Shown: positions 28,001-37,673, counted from the stretch's first letter. The stretch: DNA of 64,000 bases from Citrobacter sp. (GCA_019415335.1 DXKH01000135.1:124001-188000), one strand, 5' to 3'. Notes: generated by a model not told the origin, from the sequence alone. A program made the numbers and translations.

Positions 28001-28435
28001 TTATGCCTTGGCGTACGGAGTGGAGAGGATCACCACGTCGGCGAAACCTTCCGCCGCCAGAGTGCGCCCTGCTTTTTCGTCGAACGTTGCGACGACCTGG
28101 TTGCCGGTTGCGGCCGCTTTGAATACGCCGCCGGTACCGATGGTAAGCTCCTGACCTACCGTATAGGCCGCCGCTGCCAGGCGAACGTTGTATTCCTGCT
28201 CACCTTCAACGCGGTACGCCACGCCGGTTTCATTGGCTGCGTATGCGGTGATGATTGCCTGGCCGATGAAGCGACGATTGCCGAGGATGAACCAGCGCCC
28301 GGTAGTATCAGCGGCTGCTGCGAGCTTGCCTGATGCAACCTTCACTGCCACGCCTGGGTTAAGCGCCGCAGCCACAGGCAGGTTGATGGTTTCCGGCTCG
28401 CGCTCGACCGGGCCACGATAGATGACGTTAGTCAT
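28001..28435 (-). CDS. DUF2190-type capsid decoration/cement protein
   Basis: 144 residues rich in A, G, V and T, with short beta-strands ([40 protein letters not shown]). This is typical of DUF2190 proteins encoded just before the major capsid gene and thought to sit on the capsid surface as cement. It overlaps the upstream DUF2213 gene by one base (28435) and is followed 11 bases later by the capsid gene. Confidence 0.7.
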   Translation of the reverse strand: MTNVIYRGPVEREPETINLPVAAALNPGVAVKVASGKLAAAADTTGRWFILGNRRFIGQAIITAYAANETGVAYRVEGEQEYNVRLAAAAYTVGQELTIGTGGVFKAAATGNQVVATFDEKAGRTLAAEGFADVVILSTPYAKA

Positions 28436-29814
28436 TATTTTTTCTCCTGATCGATGCCAGCGTTGAGGTCATAGTCTTTCCACTGGTCGTTTTCAGAGTT
28501 GACCAACTGGAATGATGGGTTCAGCGGAGTGCTGGTCTGGCACTGTGAGTACATGTCGTTCAGCGCTTCGCCGGAAAGCGAGTTGATCGCTGCTTCGGTC
28601 ATGAACGAGAATTTCGCTTTAACCGCGTCACGTTTGGTTTTCAGGTCGCTCTCAGCGTTCGCCTGCAGTTGGGTTTCCAGCTTGCCCAATTTTTCATTCA
28701 GCGGGGTGAGTGCCGCATTAACGGCCGCGGTGATCACGTCAGAGTTAATTTGAGCCTGGCCGCCGCCATCTTTCTTCTGCATCTGCTGGTTGTAGGCATC
28801 CCAGACCTGATCGTCGGTCAGCCCCTCGGTTTTAACGCCTGCGGCATTGAGCGCGGCGATCATCTTCTCTTTCATCGGGTTTGTTTCTCCGTTGGTTTTG
28901 ACTTCGTACTCAGTTGGTTTGCGCACGACTTCTACACGATCACCGACAAAGACAGCCTTGCCCTCATCGTCAATCAGGTACTTTTGTTTGAAATATTGCT
29001 CTCCGTCGCGATAGACGAAGCTGTCAGGCCAAATGGCTTCCGGCCAGAGATAGGAGTCTTCACCCTGCCCCTCTCGTAATCTGCAGGTAATAGCCCTGTT
29101 GATGTCATCGAATGTGTAATTCGATGCGTTTGAAAGGTAAAACTTCACCTTATTCCACAGACCATCTTTCATGCTGTTGGCTGCATCGATGAGGCTCGTC
29201 GATTCAACATCAGCCTCTTGCCCGTCAGCGTTGACGAACATACCGACGCCTTCTTCAGGCGTTCCGGCTCCGGGCTCGTCGAGCAGGATCGCTGTGTGCT
29301 CAAAATCAAGATTGTGAGCAACCCAAGAGTGTTTCTTCCCTTTCGACTCCCCGGCGCGCTGTTCTTTGTTGAGCAGTAGCCCAGTAGAGACATGGATTGG
29401 GTCGATATTCTCCCCAGACATCATGTCGTCAAGGCGTGCAATGAGGCGTTGACCGTCAGGCTTTGACTCTGCCACGGACTTGTTGACGTACACGTCCATA
29501 ACGACTTTGTCATTGCTCTTGCTGACGTTCTGAGCCCAGGCTCCGGCGTAGTATGTGTTCAGCGCCTCTGGATCGGTCGAAGGAACATACTTCCCGTTAA
29601 CCATGGGATGCCCGATCGGCATCAATTTACGCTCCATGGTTTTGAAGCTTTTGTTAATCTCCTCAGCCGGGTACAGCCCGCCATTCATGACGATGTCATC
29701 CACGATCGGAACAACACCACGAATAACATAGTGTTCCTGGCCGTTGATGGTGGTCGTTGAGATGTTGGAGGCGTTGATGGCGAGGGATTTAACGTGGATG
29801 CTGGATAGCTTCAC
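28435..29814 (-). CDS. DUF2213 protein, probable prohead protease with scaffold tail
   Basis: 459 residues. The first 190 residues are DUF2213-like ([42 protein letters not shown]). This family occupies the slot of the head maturation protease; the His in IGHP and Ser in HVSTG could be active-site residues. Residues 310-420 are a charged helical stretch ([20 protein letters not shown]) typical of scaffold proteins. I infer a fused protease-scaffold of the capsid. A terminator stands just upstream. Confidence 0.7.
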   Translation of the reverse strand: MKLSSIHVKSLAINASNISTTTINGQEHYVIRGVVPIVDDIVMNGGLYPAEEINKSFKTMERKLMPIGHPMVNGKYVPSTDPEALNTYYAGAWAQNVSKSNDKVVMDVYVNKSVAESKPDGQRLIARLDDMMSGENIDPIHVSTGLLLNKEQRAGESKGKKHSWVAHNLDFEHTAILLDEPGAGTPEEGVGMFVNADGQEADVESTSLIDAANSMKDGLWNKVKFYLSNASNYTFDDINRAITCRLREGQGEDSYLWPEAIWPDSFVYRDGEQYFKQKYLIDDEGKAVFVGDRVEVVRKPTEYEVKTNGETNPMKEKMIAALNAAGVKTEGLTDDQVWDAYNQQMQKKDGGGQAQINSDVITAAVNAALTPLNEKLGKLETQLQANAESDLKTKRDAVKAKFSFMTEAAINSLSGEALNDMYSQCQTSTPLNPSFQLVNSENDQWKDYDLNAGIDQEKK

Positions 29815-29845
29815 GTTGCGTCCTCATTGGTGGATTTCAGGCAAT

Positions 29846-29869
29846 AAAAAAGGCCGCCGTGGCGACCTT
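29846..29869 (-). terminator. Intrinsic terminator before the protease/scaffold gene (repeat module copy 3)
   Basis: Leftward hairpin AAGGTCGC-CACG-GCGGCCTT followed by T6 on the minus strand. Together with its ATAAAAAAGGCCGCC flank, it is nearly identical to the copy at 25078. Confidence 0.85.
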
Positions 29870-29887
29870 GATTCGTAACTTTAATTA

Positions 29888-30208
29888 CTAAAAAATTCTG
29901 TACTTGAGCGTAAGCGTTATCTGGTTCGTTGCGCTTGATCCGGGGAAAGTTGGTTGCTCAAACGGATACACTTCACACAGAATATCTTCGCCGCACATGA
30001 GTTGCTTAATTCTGCCAGCCATTCGTAACGAGCATTTCTTTGCGTTTTCATCGTTAAACTCACCAAATCTTTTAGCAATGGCGGATCGATAAACGCTTTC
30101 TTCTTCATGCTGTAGCTGTGAAATGGCCTGAATGCGCTTTTCATTAAGAACATCAACAGAGCCAGCCTTTTCCGCGTCCTTAAGGTCCACTGTGTAGTTG
30201 TTTTTCAT
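29888..30208 (-). CDS. Hypothetical protein of the head module
   Basis: 106 residues from ATG 30208. Family not recognised. The N-terminal half is charged and helical (DLKDAEKAGSVDVLNEKRIQ) with a long helix to about residue 65; the C-terminal part is beta-like (SSATNQITLTLKYRIF). It follows the HNH gene with no gap and precedes a terminator. It could be part of the mobile HNH unit or a small cargo gene. No function can be given. Confidence 0.55.
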   Translation of the reverse strand: MKNNYTVDLKDAEKAGSVDVLNEKRIQAISQLQHEEESVYRSAIAKRFGEFNDENAKKCSLRMAGRIKQLMCGEDILCEVYPFEQPTFPGSSATNQITLTLKYRIF

Positions 30209-30209
30209 C

Positions 30210-30929
30210 TCAACCTCGCCCACTGTGCAAGTCATCACCACCAGATTGCATCATACCCAATTCTGCAAGGCGGGATAGATTGTGTTGTACTTTTCTCAAC
30301 CCATAATCGCCATGCAAATTGAGGCATTCAGCGTTATAGGCAAGCACTGCTTCTTTAAGGTCAGCAAAGTAGCCAATGTGTTTTTCATTTCCATCCTTGG
30401 CTATTTTGGCAACCCATTTTGCCGTTTTGGTCGGGCTGGTTGGGGTGTGCCAGGTAACACCGATAAATCCTGATGTTGAATCGACCCTGAGCGACTCGTT
30501 GCTCTTATTATCAGAACTTGTTACGGCCCGAAGATTTTCCGGTCTGTTATCGGAGCGATCGCCATTGATGTGGTCGATAAAGCTGGGTTCATCACCGTGG
30601 AGCATCTTCCAAACTATCCGATGCGCCATTACCAACGCGCCATCCACCTTCACTCTGATATAGCCATCTTTTCGCTTGTAGCCGCAGACGGAACCGCTTT
30701 TTACCCGCCCTCTGGACTTTCTTGCGACCAGGTCAGAACCTGATAACTCGAATAGCTCATTTAGCCGATCGGCTGATGGTATGGGAACAACACCATTCTC
30801 TGCTGCCGGTAAGCACTTGGTTTTAGCTGCGCACTGTTTGCACGTACCACGATAACCATCAGTGCACCGGTCACTTTTATAGAAATAGGCTAACGGCTTG
30901 GTCTCGCCGCATTTCTTGCATGATTTCAT
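30210..30929 (-). CDS. HNH homing endonuclease with AP2 DNA-binding domain
   Basis: 239 residues. The N-terminus has a zinc-ribbon pattern (CKKCGE...CKQCAAK, about residues 3-34). The HNH core is MAHRIVWKMLHGDEPSFIDH then INGDRSDNRPENLRAV, with the HNH-3 catalytic His and Asn residues present. An AP2 DNA-binding domain follows at about residues 150-200 (SGFIGVTWHTPTSPTKTAKW, AYFADLKEA-like). Such free-standing endonucleases spread into related phages that lack them. It sits between the head-morphogenesis and head-protease genes, an atypical place for an essential gene. Confidence 0.85.
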   Translation of the reverse strand: MKSCKKCGETKPLAYFYKSDRCTDGYRGTCKQCAAKTKCLPAAENGVVPIPSADRLNELFELSGSDLVARKSRGRVKSGSVCGYKRKDGYIRVKVDGALVMAHRIVWKMLHGDEPSFIDHINGDRSDNRPENLRAVTSSDNKSNESLRVDSTSGFIGVTWHTPTSPTKTAKWVAKIAKDGNEKHIGYFADLKEAVLAYNAECLNLHGDYGLRKVQHNLSRLAELGMMQSGGDDLHSGRG

Positions 30930-31030
30930 TCTAAACCTCGTAGCAGGTTTCGTAGATGATGGGTGCGGCAGGGGTGTCTACGTTCACCCTCTTCGACTGG
31001 CCGGTCTAGCCGCACGTCAATTTTACCACT

Positions 31031-31984
31031 TCACTTTTCGTCAGGCTTCCATTTCTTGCGTTCAGCAGCAAGTTTGTCAGCTAATCCTTCGTTAAATAGG
31101 TCGCCGTCATCTGTCAGCAAACATGGTATTTGCGAACAATAGCAATTCCAACGGTTCCCATTAACAGCGTAGAAGTCCCGCACCTCTTCCGTGGTGTAGA
31201 CCTTGCCATGACGGCTGGCGTGCCAGGTGCGCGTTGTTGGTTTGAGCGCCGACAGCCACAGCAGGCCGGTATTAAGACCCAGCCTGTCAGCAGCCCAGTC
31301 GGTTTCGTTCCATTGCGCCTGCCGCAGTGCGCCTACCTGCTCAGTCTGAGCGATGGTCTTGGCCTTCGACATCGATACATCGAGGCGCTTGCTGATGGCG
31401 CTGGCCGTCTCGCGAGGATTCACGCCACGCGCTACCGCATCGGTGATGATGTTGGTCAGATCGCCGCGGGCAGTGTCGCTGATGACCTTCCAGTCACTGA
31501 ATGTTGTCAGCCTGGCTGCCGCTACCTGATTAAGGTGACCGGGGCTGCTTAATAGTTGTTGTAGCGTTGTCTGGCTGGCGTACACCTGAGACTGCTGCGA
31601 TAGGTTGTTGAACGCCTCCAGCGTGCCGCGCTGCGCTTCTGCGACGACGTAATCCATCGCCCAGAGGTTTTGCTCGCCACCATCCAGAAGGTAATCGTCG
31701 AGAATGCCCTGCACCGCTTCCAGCAGATTAGCCAGTTCCTGCGCCGACATGTCATAGATGAACTTGCCAGCGTTGACCTGGTAGAGCCGCATATCCGCGC
31801 CGTGGTCATGGCAAAGGAAGTGCCAGTTATGGCTATTACCCTCACGCTCTCGCCCGGTCAGGCGCTGGTCGAACAGAGCTTTCAGTGCCACCTTTATCGC
31901 GTAATACCGGTCCTCAATGTCGCGTTCCATCTTGCTGACTGACTTGCGCGACATTGTGGGGTCAACTTTCGACCGTGGTATCAC
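31031..31984 (-). CDS. SPP1 gp7-like (MuF-type) head morphogenesis protein
   Basis: 317 residues if the GTG at 31984 is used (giving IPRSKVDPTMSRKSVSKMER); ATG 31954 inside this stretch is the alternative, and neither has a strong ribosome binding site. The C-terminal part carries the MuF signature: AKTIAQTEQVGALRQAQWNE, LWLSALKPTTRTWHASRHGK and NGNRWNCYCSQIPC. These minor head proteins associate with the portal and enter with DNA. It overlaps the end of the portal gene. Confidence 0.8.
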   Translation of the reverse strand: MIPRSKVDPTMSRKSVSKMERDIEDRYYAIKVALKALFDQRLTGREREGNSHNWHFLCHDHGADMRLYQVNAGKFIYDMSAQELANLLEAVQGILDDYLLDGGEQNLWAMDYVVAEAQRGTLEAFNNLSQQSQVYASQTTLQQLLSSPGHLNQVAAARLTTFSDWKVISDTARGDLTNIITDAVARGVNPRETASAISKRLDVSMSKAKTIAQTEQVGALRQAQWNETDWAADRLGLNTGLLWLSALKPTTRTWHASRHGKVYTTEEVRDFYAVNGNRWNCYCSQIPCLLTDDGDLFNEGLADKLAAERKKWKPDEK

Positions 31985-33413
31985 CGGACTTTTCGGCTTC
32001 TGACTGAGGGTCGGCCAGAGGATCAGGATTTGGTTTGTTGCCATCAGGCGGAACCTCATCATCAAGCTCAGGCAGTGGCTGTAATTCGCCAGCAGTGCGG
32101 ATTTCGTTTTCAGTGATAGCCGAACGCCCGAAGGCATTCGTTGATTTCACTGCCACGTCCGCCAGTTTATCCATATTGGCAATCTTCTCTGCCTGACTAG
32201 GCGCCAGCAGATCAGACCAACCAACGGTAATTTCCTCATTCTGTGCCGGTGGAATAATGCCAAGCATCCAGAAGCGAGAAACCACGTCAGTGATAACGTA
32301 AGTCAGGAAGCCTTTACGTCGGCTCATCCTGGTGCGCCCCCAGCCTTTCGCATCTTCGGTACTGGCGCGCTCACCCGTCTGCATCCCAATAAGCTCCTTC
32401 ACAGGGATTGGAACGGTCGCGCAGAACTCGCTCAGTGCTGTGCGCCATGTTGGCTCAGGGTCGGCTTCTGGAACGCTTAATACCTCGGCAGTACCGGCCT
32501 GCATAAAGCTGGCGCTGTCGGTGCTGTCGTTCAGGCGGCGCACCTGCTGATCAAGAGCCTCAGCTAACTGCCCTTCCGCCACGCCAAGAGCTTTAGCCAG
32601 CGCTGAAAAGTTAGTTTTCTCGCTGAATGAATAGTTAAGCTGTCGGCTGGCGTTCTTCAGGAATCCTTCAGAGGCCCCGCCGCTCACTTTCTCGATGTCC
32701 AGCAACTTATTGAAGCCAGCCTCAAGCAGTGACTTACCTGACGTCATGACGCCATCATCGGATCCTTCAGCCAAGATGATTATGCGGTCGGGATGCACGT
32801 TAATGATTCGCGCCGGTCGCGCATCGAAATTTCCGTCGACAGGCAACTCAGTAAACGAGTACATCGTCACTTCACCAAACGTTTCACTTTCTGGGTCATC
32901 GTCCCATTCAATCGGGTCGATCTGCGCTTCCCATGCAGGGATTAACTTAACAAGTGCCTTTTCCTGAAGGCGTCCAACGACTGTCTTGTCGACTTCCTCA
33001 TACCATTGCTTGCTGTCCTTAATCTGAAGCAGGATTGCAGAGTAACGTCCAACCAGGTTTCGACGGTCAGCGCCTTTAATCTGCTCCCAGCAGCGTTTCA
33101 GTAGCTTATTGACACGCTTGTCCCATGCTGTTTGCTTCGATGCGTCCTTCGTCTGATCCCCTTCGTAAACTTCCGGGAAGTCCTCCCAGCACCCATCGAG
33201 CATGCGCGTCACGGCGGCACCGGCCACCGCATTACGCCGGTACGCCCGGTAAAAGTCATCAAACGTGAGTTGCTGCGGGTAACCGAACTCCTGATAGAGT
33301 CGCTGGCGTTTGGTATTACTGGTGCCGTTAAACAGCATTGAGAGATTTTTATAACGATCCCTCTCAACTCTGGAGTTACTGGCGCGCTGTTGTTTCATTT
33401 CGCTTTCGGTCAC
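31962..33413 (-). CDS. Portal protein (DUF1073-type)
   Basis: 483 residues. Portal-like sequence of the DUF1073 group: LFNGTSNTKRQRLYQEFGYP near the start, RIINVHPDRIIILAEGSDDG in the middle, then helical stem residues around SGGASEGFLKNASRQLNYSF and the segment PVKELIGMQTGERASTEDAK. The C-terminus is acidic and Pro-rich (EVPPDGNKPNPDPLADPQ). It forms the dodecameric DNA gate at one capsid vertex. It follows terminase and precedes the MuF-type gene, the canonical order. Confidence 0.82.
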   Translation of the reverse strand: MTESEMKQQRASNSRVERDRYKNLSMLFNGTSNTKRQRLYQEFGYPQQLTFDDFYRAYRRNAVAGAAVTRMLDGCWEDFPEVYEGDQTKDASKQTAWDKRVNKLLKRCWEQIKGADRRNLVGRYSAILLQIKDSKQWYEEVDKTVVGRLQEKALVKLIPAWEAQIDPIEWDDDPESETFGEVTMYSFTELPVDGNFDARPARIINVHPDRIIILAEGSDDGVMTSGKSLLEAGFNKLLDIEKVSGGASEGFLKNASRQLNYSFSEKTNFSALAKALGVAEGQLAEALDQQVRRLNDSTDSASFMQAGTAEVLSVPEADPEPTWRTALSEFCATVPIPVKELIGMQTGERASTEDAKGWGRTRMSRRKGFLTYVITDVVSRFWMLGIIPPAQNEEITVGWSDLLAPSQAEKIANMDKLADVAVKSTNAFGRSAITENEIRTAGELQPLPELDDEVPPDGNKPNPDPLADPQSEAEKSGDTTVES

Positions 33414-33424
33414 GATGTCCTCCG

Positions 33425-34897
33425 TCAGCGCGATCGCACCAACATGCCAATTGATTGTGGTTCTGATAATTCGGTTAGTGCATAAACCGCAGCGTCGAGT
33501 CGGTCAGGTGATTTTTTCGCAGTGGATGGTACGTATTCCATGAACTGGTTTTCGACCTCGTACAGACTGCCGCGGTGAGCAACACGCCCCTGGGCATACA
33601 GCGCAGATATCGGCTCTGCACGGGCATACTTGCCTTTACTTGCGTGCACACGGATAACGCGGCCGGTAAACCCGGCGTTGCGGAGCGTGTCCTCTGCCAT
33701 ATCGCCGCCCTGGTTGGTCTCGATGACAATCGCATCAGCTTCATGCTGTACATAGGCATCGATAGCTTTCGTCGCCCAGCCATTGGGTGAGTATTTGCCG
33801 CTGTAATCAGCATCAAGGCTGTATTGCCGTTCATCACCGCTACCGTATACACTCGCAACAGCGATACCTGATTCATCACTCTCTTCGCTGTTGGTCGCTT
33901 GCGGGTCAATTGCCACGACCGTACGGGCCAGTTCCTGGGTGATCCGCATCGCGTGTGCGGCGCTGATCATTTCCTCGTTCCACAGCGCCCCCTCCGCATT
34001 GAAGCGTTTCGGGTTCTGCATGTACTGAGCATCGGCGGTGCGCCGATGGGAGAAAAGTGATACCCGGTGTAACTCGTTGTGCTTGAAAGGCCATAGCCAG
34101 CCATCAGGCAGACCATGATCTATTGGAATGGCGTGGGTATTTTCTGGATACTGCTCAGCGTAGCTCTTACTGTTGTCGATGATTACCGGCAGATTCAGGT
34201 GATACCACTTCTCACCACTCCCGCCCCGCAGCAGATAACCGCTCAGGTCGTGGTAGTGGATCCGCTGCATGATGACAATCATCGGCGTCGTCTCGATCGC
34301 CAGTCGTGATTTGATTGTCTCGTTAAAGCGGTTGTTAACACCGTCGCGGACGATCTCTGAGTAAGCATCATCTGGCTTAACCGGGTCATCGATAATCAGC
34401 GCGCCCTGCCAGCCTAGCTCCATGTGTCCGGCACGAAAACCGGTAACCTGCCCGGCAGCTGACGACGCATAAACTCCGCCGCCATGTTCGGTCCACCACA
34501 TCGCCTTACTGTCAGCGTCATCGCGCAGCGCCATCGGCCACATTGACTGATACGCCTGCGACTTAATCATGCCGCGCGCGGTGGAGGAGTTCAGCAGCGC
34601 CAGATTGTGCGAATAGGACAGGTGCATGAAGCGGGCCCGGCAGTTCAGCGCCAGTCCGCGGCCCATCATATTGATGGTCGCCAGTTCCGTTTTGGTGTAG
34701 CCAGGCGGAACGTTGATGATCAGGCGTTGAATCTCACCATCAATGACGCGGTCCAGCGTTTGCTGAATCACCTTGTGGTGAGGCGCGACTATCATCTTTC
34801 CGCCGGTGCGCTGCTTGAAGAAGTAGCGAGCGTAATAGAGCCCGTCCTCTTCGCATTCAACCTTACGGGCAAAAGCCTTTTGCTCAGCAGTCGTCAT
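33425..34897 (-). CDS. terL: Terminase large subunit
   Basis: 490 residues. The ATPase domain has a deviant Walker A (INVPPGYTKTELATI, about residue 65) and Walker B with coupling acidic residues (ALIIDDPV). The C-terminal RNase H-like nuclease shows VVAIDPQATNSEESDESGIA, AIVIETNQGG and PDRLDAAVYAL as its acidic metal-binding motifs. It drives DNA packaging and cuts concatemers. It overlaps the small subunit gene by 14 bases. Confidence 0.93.
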   Translation of the reverse strand: MTTAEQKAFARKVECEEDGLYYARYFFKQRTGGKMIVAPHHKVIQQTLDRVIDGEIQRLIINVPPGYTKTELATINMMGRGLALNCRARFMHLSYSHNLALLNSSTARGMIKSQAYQSMWPMALRDDADSKAMWWTEHGGGVYASSAAGQVTGFRAGHMELGWQGALIIDDPVKPDDAYSEIVRDGVNNRFNETIKSRLAIETTPMIVIMQRIHYHDLSGYLLRGGSGEKWYHLNLPVIIDNSKSYAEQYPENTHAIPIDHGLPDGWLWPFKHNELHRVSLFSHRRTADAQYMQNPKRFNAEGALWNEEMISAAHAMRITQELARTVVAIDPQATNSEESDESGIAVASVYGSGDERQYSLDADYSGKYSPNGWATKAIDAYVQHEADAIVIETNQGGDMAEDTLRNAGFTGRVIRVHASKGKYARAEPISALYAQGRVAHRGSLYEVENQFMEYVPSTAKKSPDRLDAAVYALTELSEPQSIGMLVRSR

Positions 34898-35363
34898 CCT
34901 CCATCATCTCCTGCCGTGCGGATTTATATTCCTCTTTGCTCATGGTGATCGTCTGGATGGCGCCACCATTCGGGCCGGAATGTTCAAACTTGTGCTTATT
35001 GGTGTAGGCATCGCCGCATTCCTTCGCCGCCTGTTCGATAATCTCGGCAGTAAGCGCGAGGTTCTTCATGCCCTCGGAACGCGTTGCCATGCGGTCGAGA
35101 ACGCGAAGTCGGTACGCCTTGTTAGCGATCGGTATGTCTGAGATTTCATTCTGGAAGCGTTCGCGGGTGGCGTTGAACAGGTCAATCCACTTCTGGCTCA
35201 ACTTGGCCGCCATTGCGTTGCCGGGCGTATATTGCGACACCTGCTGTCGTGAGACATCGATGCCATATTCAGCCTTTACAAGCTCAATGACTTTTACTGG
35301 CGGCTCGTAGCAGGCGAGCGATTGAACGATGAAGGCTTTAACCTCTGTCGATAATGCTGCCAC
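34884..35363 (-). CDS. terS: Terminase small subunit (DUF2280-type)
   Basis: 159 residues. The N-terminal helix-turn-helix (YEPPVKVIELVKAEYGIDVS, then QQVSQYTPGN) binds DNA, and a central helical oligomerisation region follows (RLRVLDRMATRSEGMKNLAL). This is the DUF2280 layout of small terminases. It recognises the packaging site and feeds DNA to TerL. The packaging site itself is not evident to me. Confidence 0.8.
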   Translation of the reverse strand: MAALSTEVKAFIVQSLACYEPPVKVIELVKAEYGIDVSRQQVSQYTPGNAMAAKLSQKWIDLFNATRERFQNEISDIPIANKAYRLRVLDRMATRSEGMKNLALTAEIIEQAAKECGDAYTNKHKFEHSGPNGGAIQTITMSKEEYKSARQEMMEDDDC

Positions 35364-35394
35364 AGGCTACCTCCATGACAATCTGAATAAAGCG

Positions 35395-36033
35395 TTACGC
35401 CAGCTTCAACATGCACGTCCCGCATGACCTGGCTATATCGATGTGAGCCACTTCTGCGGGCGCATTGGCCGCATCAACGAGCTCTTGAACTTCTTTGCTG
35501 GCACCGTAGCGACGTACGACACCAGTGAATTCTTCGACGTCGTGGCCGCGCAGTGTAAGCACTGGCAGCCCGGTCTCTTTGTTGAACTTAGGCGCGCCGA
35601 AATCATCGGTGGCCTGGGCGATGTGGTAAAGCTCATGCTCTACAAGCGCGCAGAACTCGAGGTCACTGCATTGTGAGCAGTAATCGGCTGCCAGCGTGAT
35701 GATGAACTTCGGGATGCGCCCGAACCATTCATGCATCTGCTGTTCCATTCTGGCTTTCTGCCAGCCACCGGCGCGTAGCATTACCTGTTCAGCCTGACCG
35801 AGAACGTTGCGCCCTTTCTTCGCGAATGAGTCAGACGCCCACATGAAGCAGAGATCAGCCTCAAGAAGGTGTTCGTGGTCTGGGTTATGGATGCTTCCGT
35901 CATCACTGAGTATTTGTCGGCTTATCCACTCATGCACTTCGTTGGCGGGGATCAGTCTGGTGTATGGCTGCCAGTTGTCGGAGGCGATGAAGTTAACTGG
36001 CGGATAAGGCCTGCGCTCGTCATCGTTAACCAT
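35395..36033 (-). CDS. Phage putative metallopeptidase
   Basis: 212 residues. The zinc-peptidase motif HELYHIAQ is present at about residues 133-140, preceded by LEFCALV, with a later acidic helix (GHDVEEFTGVVRRYG) that could supply the third ligand. It matches the phage-metallopeptidase domain found near terminase genes in lambdoid phages. Target and role are unknown; it is possibly expressed late together with lysis and packaging genes. It starts 3 bases after the end of the preceding small gene. Confidence 0.75.
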   Translation of the reverse strand: MVNDDERRPYPPVNFIASDNWQPYTRLIPANEVHEWISRQILSDDGSIHNPDHEHLLEADLCFMWASDSFAKKGRNVLGQAEQVMLRAGGWQKARMEQQMHEWFGRIPKFIITLAADYCSQCSDLEFCALVEHELYHIAQATDDFGAPKFNKETGLPVLTLRGHDVEEFTGVVRRYGASKEVQELVDAANAPAEVAHIDIARSCGTCMLKLA

Positions 36034-36036
36034 GGG

Positions 36037-36240
36037 TTACTCCGTCGTTTGTTCTGCTGGCTGATCTACAGGCTCAAACAGGAAGTCATCAATGCTGTCC
36101 TGGCTGAAGTAGCGCCATTTGCCGTCATCCATTGCCAGAGCGACATAGCCATTGACGATTTCTGGCTGGCTTCTGGTCATGAGCCCGGTGAAGGACTCTT
36201 TGGATTTTTTGGTGATTGTGATTCTGTAAACGGTAGCCAT
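36037..36240 (-). CDS. Small hypothetical phage protein
   Basis: 67 residues from ATG 36240 (MATVYRITITKKSKESFTGL). The N-terminal half is beta-rich, with an acidic C-terminal tail (FEPVDQPAEQTTE). Family not recognised. It is located between Rz/Rz1 and the metallopeptidase gene, 3 bases from the latter, so it is expressed with the late genes. An upstream in-frame ATG at 36252 is possible. Confidence 0.6.
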   Translation of the reverse strand: MATVYRITITKKSKESFTGLMTRSQPEIVNGYVALAMDDGKWRYFSQDSIDDFLFEPVDQPAEQTTE

Positions 36241-36348
36241 TTCGTTCTCCACGTGTCGCAGCTGCTGCCCTGCTTCTCAGAAGTGCTTAGCCACTTACGG
36301 CTTACCCGTCAGCAAGATGTGATCACCATCCTTGCGGGGTTACACAAA

Positions 36349-36810
36349 TCATTTCATGCACTGCGTCCTGATGTATTCCTGCAGATAGCCAACCTGCTTC
36401 GTCACTGTGACGACTCGCTCTCTGAGGGTGAAATAATCCCGTTCAGCGGAGTCAGTAAGTCGGGGGCCGGAAGCATCGCCCATGCCGCTGGTGCCGGTCG
36501 TTCCGTTCGCGGAACATCTGGCGTTGAGCTGCAGCCGACGCTTGCCAGAAGCAACATCGCGCTCAAGCTGATCGATAGTGGCTTTAGCATCTACCAGTTC
36601 TCCGGTGTATTTGGCATCCAGTACCGCGACATCACGCTGGCGGGTCTGCATGTCTTTGATGGTGTCGTTCGCCAGGGTGAGTTTCTCAGTGGCTTTATCG
36701 CGCTGATCTTTGTAGGCGATGGCGTTGTCGCGGTAGTGATTAACAGACCATCCCAGCGATACTATGATGCAGACACCCACAGCGATGATGATTGCGGTTA
36801 ACCTGCTCAT
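36349..36810 (-). CDS. Rz: Spanin inner-membrane subunit Rz
   Basis: 153 residues from ATG 36810. An N-terminal signal anchor ([18 protein letters not shown]) is followed by a long periplasmic coiled coil ([20 protein letters not shown] through [18 protein letters not shown]), as in lambda Rz. With Rz1 it joins and fuses inner and outer membranes in the last step of lysis. It overlaps the endolysin stop by 4 bases, and Rz1 lies inside it in another frame. Confidence 0.9.
   Translation of the reverse strand: MSRLTAIIIAVGVCIIVSLGWSVNHYRDNAIAYKDQRDKATEKLTLANDTIKDMQTRQRDVAVLDAKYTGELVDAKATIDQLERDVASGKRRLQLNARCSANGTTGTSGMGDASGPRLTDSAERDYFTLRERVVTVTKQVGYLQEYIRTQCMK
36402..36590 (-). CDS. Rz1: Spanin outer-membrane lipoprotein Rz1 (nested in Rz)
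   Basis: 62 residues encoded entirely inside Rz in a different frame. The signal peptide ends in the lipobox LASVGC with the acylated Cys at residue 20. The mature part is Pro-rich ([13 protein letters not shown]), typical of Rz1, which binds the Rz C-terminus. Full nesting is the lambda-type arrangement. Confidence 0.9.
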   Translation of the reverse strand: MLKPLSISLSAMLLLASVGCSSTPDVPRTERPAPAAWAMLPAPDLLTPLNGIISPSESESSQ

Positions 36811-37295
36811 TTCTGACTCCAGGTACAAACCTCATATTCAACGTCTCGCCGGTTCATCAACCCTTTCCACTTCTTGCCACCTGCATATACCCAGCGATTT
36901 AGCTCAGAGCAAGCTCCGGCGTAATCTTTCGAGTTGAGTTTCTTCAGCAGAGTGGAATTGATGGTTGCGGTAGCGCCGACGTTGTAAGCAAAGCTGTAGA
37001 TTGCAGCTCGCTGAGTTTCAGTGGTCTGCACTTTGATATGCGGATCAACCTGAGCTGCAATCCGCGTTAAATCTTTCCGGGTTAGTGCATCGCATTCTTT
37101 GTCGGTATATCGCTTACCTGGGATTATGTCGGACCCTGTATGACCATCGCAGACAGTCAGCACCCCTACAACATCTCGGTAGGCCACATACTCTCGACCT
37201 TCAAGACCATCATTACCTGAAAGCATGACAGTTGCGATCGCAATCGCTCCGCCGCCGATGGAGGCAGCAATTTTATTTCGCAATGTACTGTTCAT
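36807..37295 (-). CDS. R: SAR endolysin (lysozyme, phage 21 R-like)
   Basis: 162 residues. The N-terminal segment ([19 protein letters not shown]) is weakly hydrophobic and Gly/Ala-rich, a signal-anchor-release domain. The enzyme would be exported by Sec and held inactive in the membrane until release. The GH24 catalytic triad is visible as Glu32, Asp41 and Thr47 ([16 protein letters not shown]). It degrades peptidoglycan at lysis. It overlaps holin (one base) and Rz. Confidence 0.93.
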   Translation of the reverse strand: MNSTLRNKIAASIGGGAIAIATVMLSGNDGLEGREYVAYRDVVGVLTVCDGHTGSDIIPGKRYTDKECDALTRKDLTRIAAQVDPHIKVQTTETQRAAIYSFAYNVGATATINSTLLKKLNSKDYAGACSELNRWVYAGGKKWKGLMNRRDVEYEVCTWSQK

Positions 37296-37567
37296 CAGAT
37301 TTCCTTCGGGGCTTTCTGTCCGAGATCGGCGAGGACTTTAGCTGTAGCCGATGTGTTGCTTGCGTCGGTCTTGTTCAGAATGTCCTGCAGTATCTTCGTG
37401 CGCTTCATTTGCTCACGTTTATTGAGCCTGTATGTCAGGACGCCGAGGATAATGCTGAACGCGACGCCAATGATGAAGCCCCAGTCCTGCAATGACAGGC
37501 TGGCAAAGAAAGCCGCAAGACCAGCGCTGCCGTATGTCGCGTTGCTGTATCTTTCGTCCATCTTCAT
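37295..37567 (-). CDS. S: Holin with dual-start motif
   Basis: 90 residues. One or two membrane segments (about residues 12-28 and 29-47; [13 protein letters not shown], then [18 protein letters not shown]) and a basic, charged C-terminal tail. The start reads MKMDERYSN, the Met-Lys-Met dual-start arrangement seen in lambda S, which allows a holin and an antiholin from the same gene. Together with a SAR endolysin it would act as a pinholin-type trigger of lysis. First gene of the lysis cassette. Confidence 0.8.
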   Translation of the reverse strand: MKMDERYSNATYGSAGLAAFFASLSLQDWGFIIGVAFSIILGVLTYRLNKREQMKRTKILQDILNKTDASNTSATAKVLADLGQKAPKEI

Positions 37568-37673
37568 AGTCTCTCTCCTCGCGGTAAATGCGGGAGCTGT
37601 GTGTTGTAGGGTCAGGCCCTCGGGCTGGATTTAACAATGAGGCATGTCGATGATGATTCCCGGGGCCTGAAAT

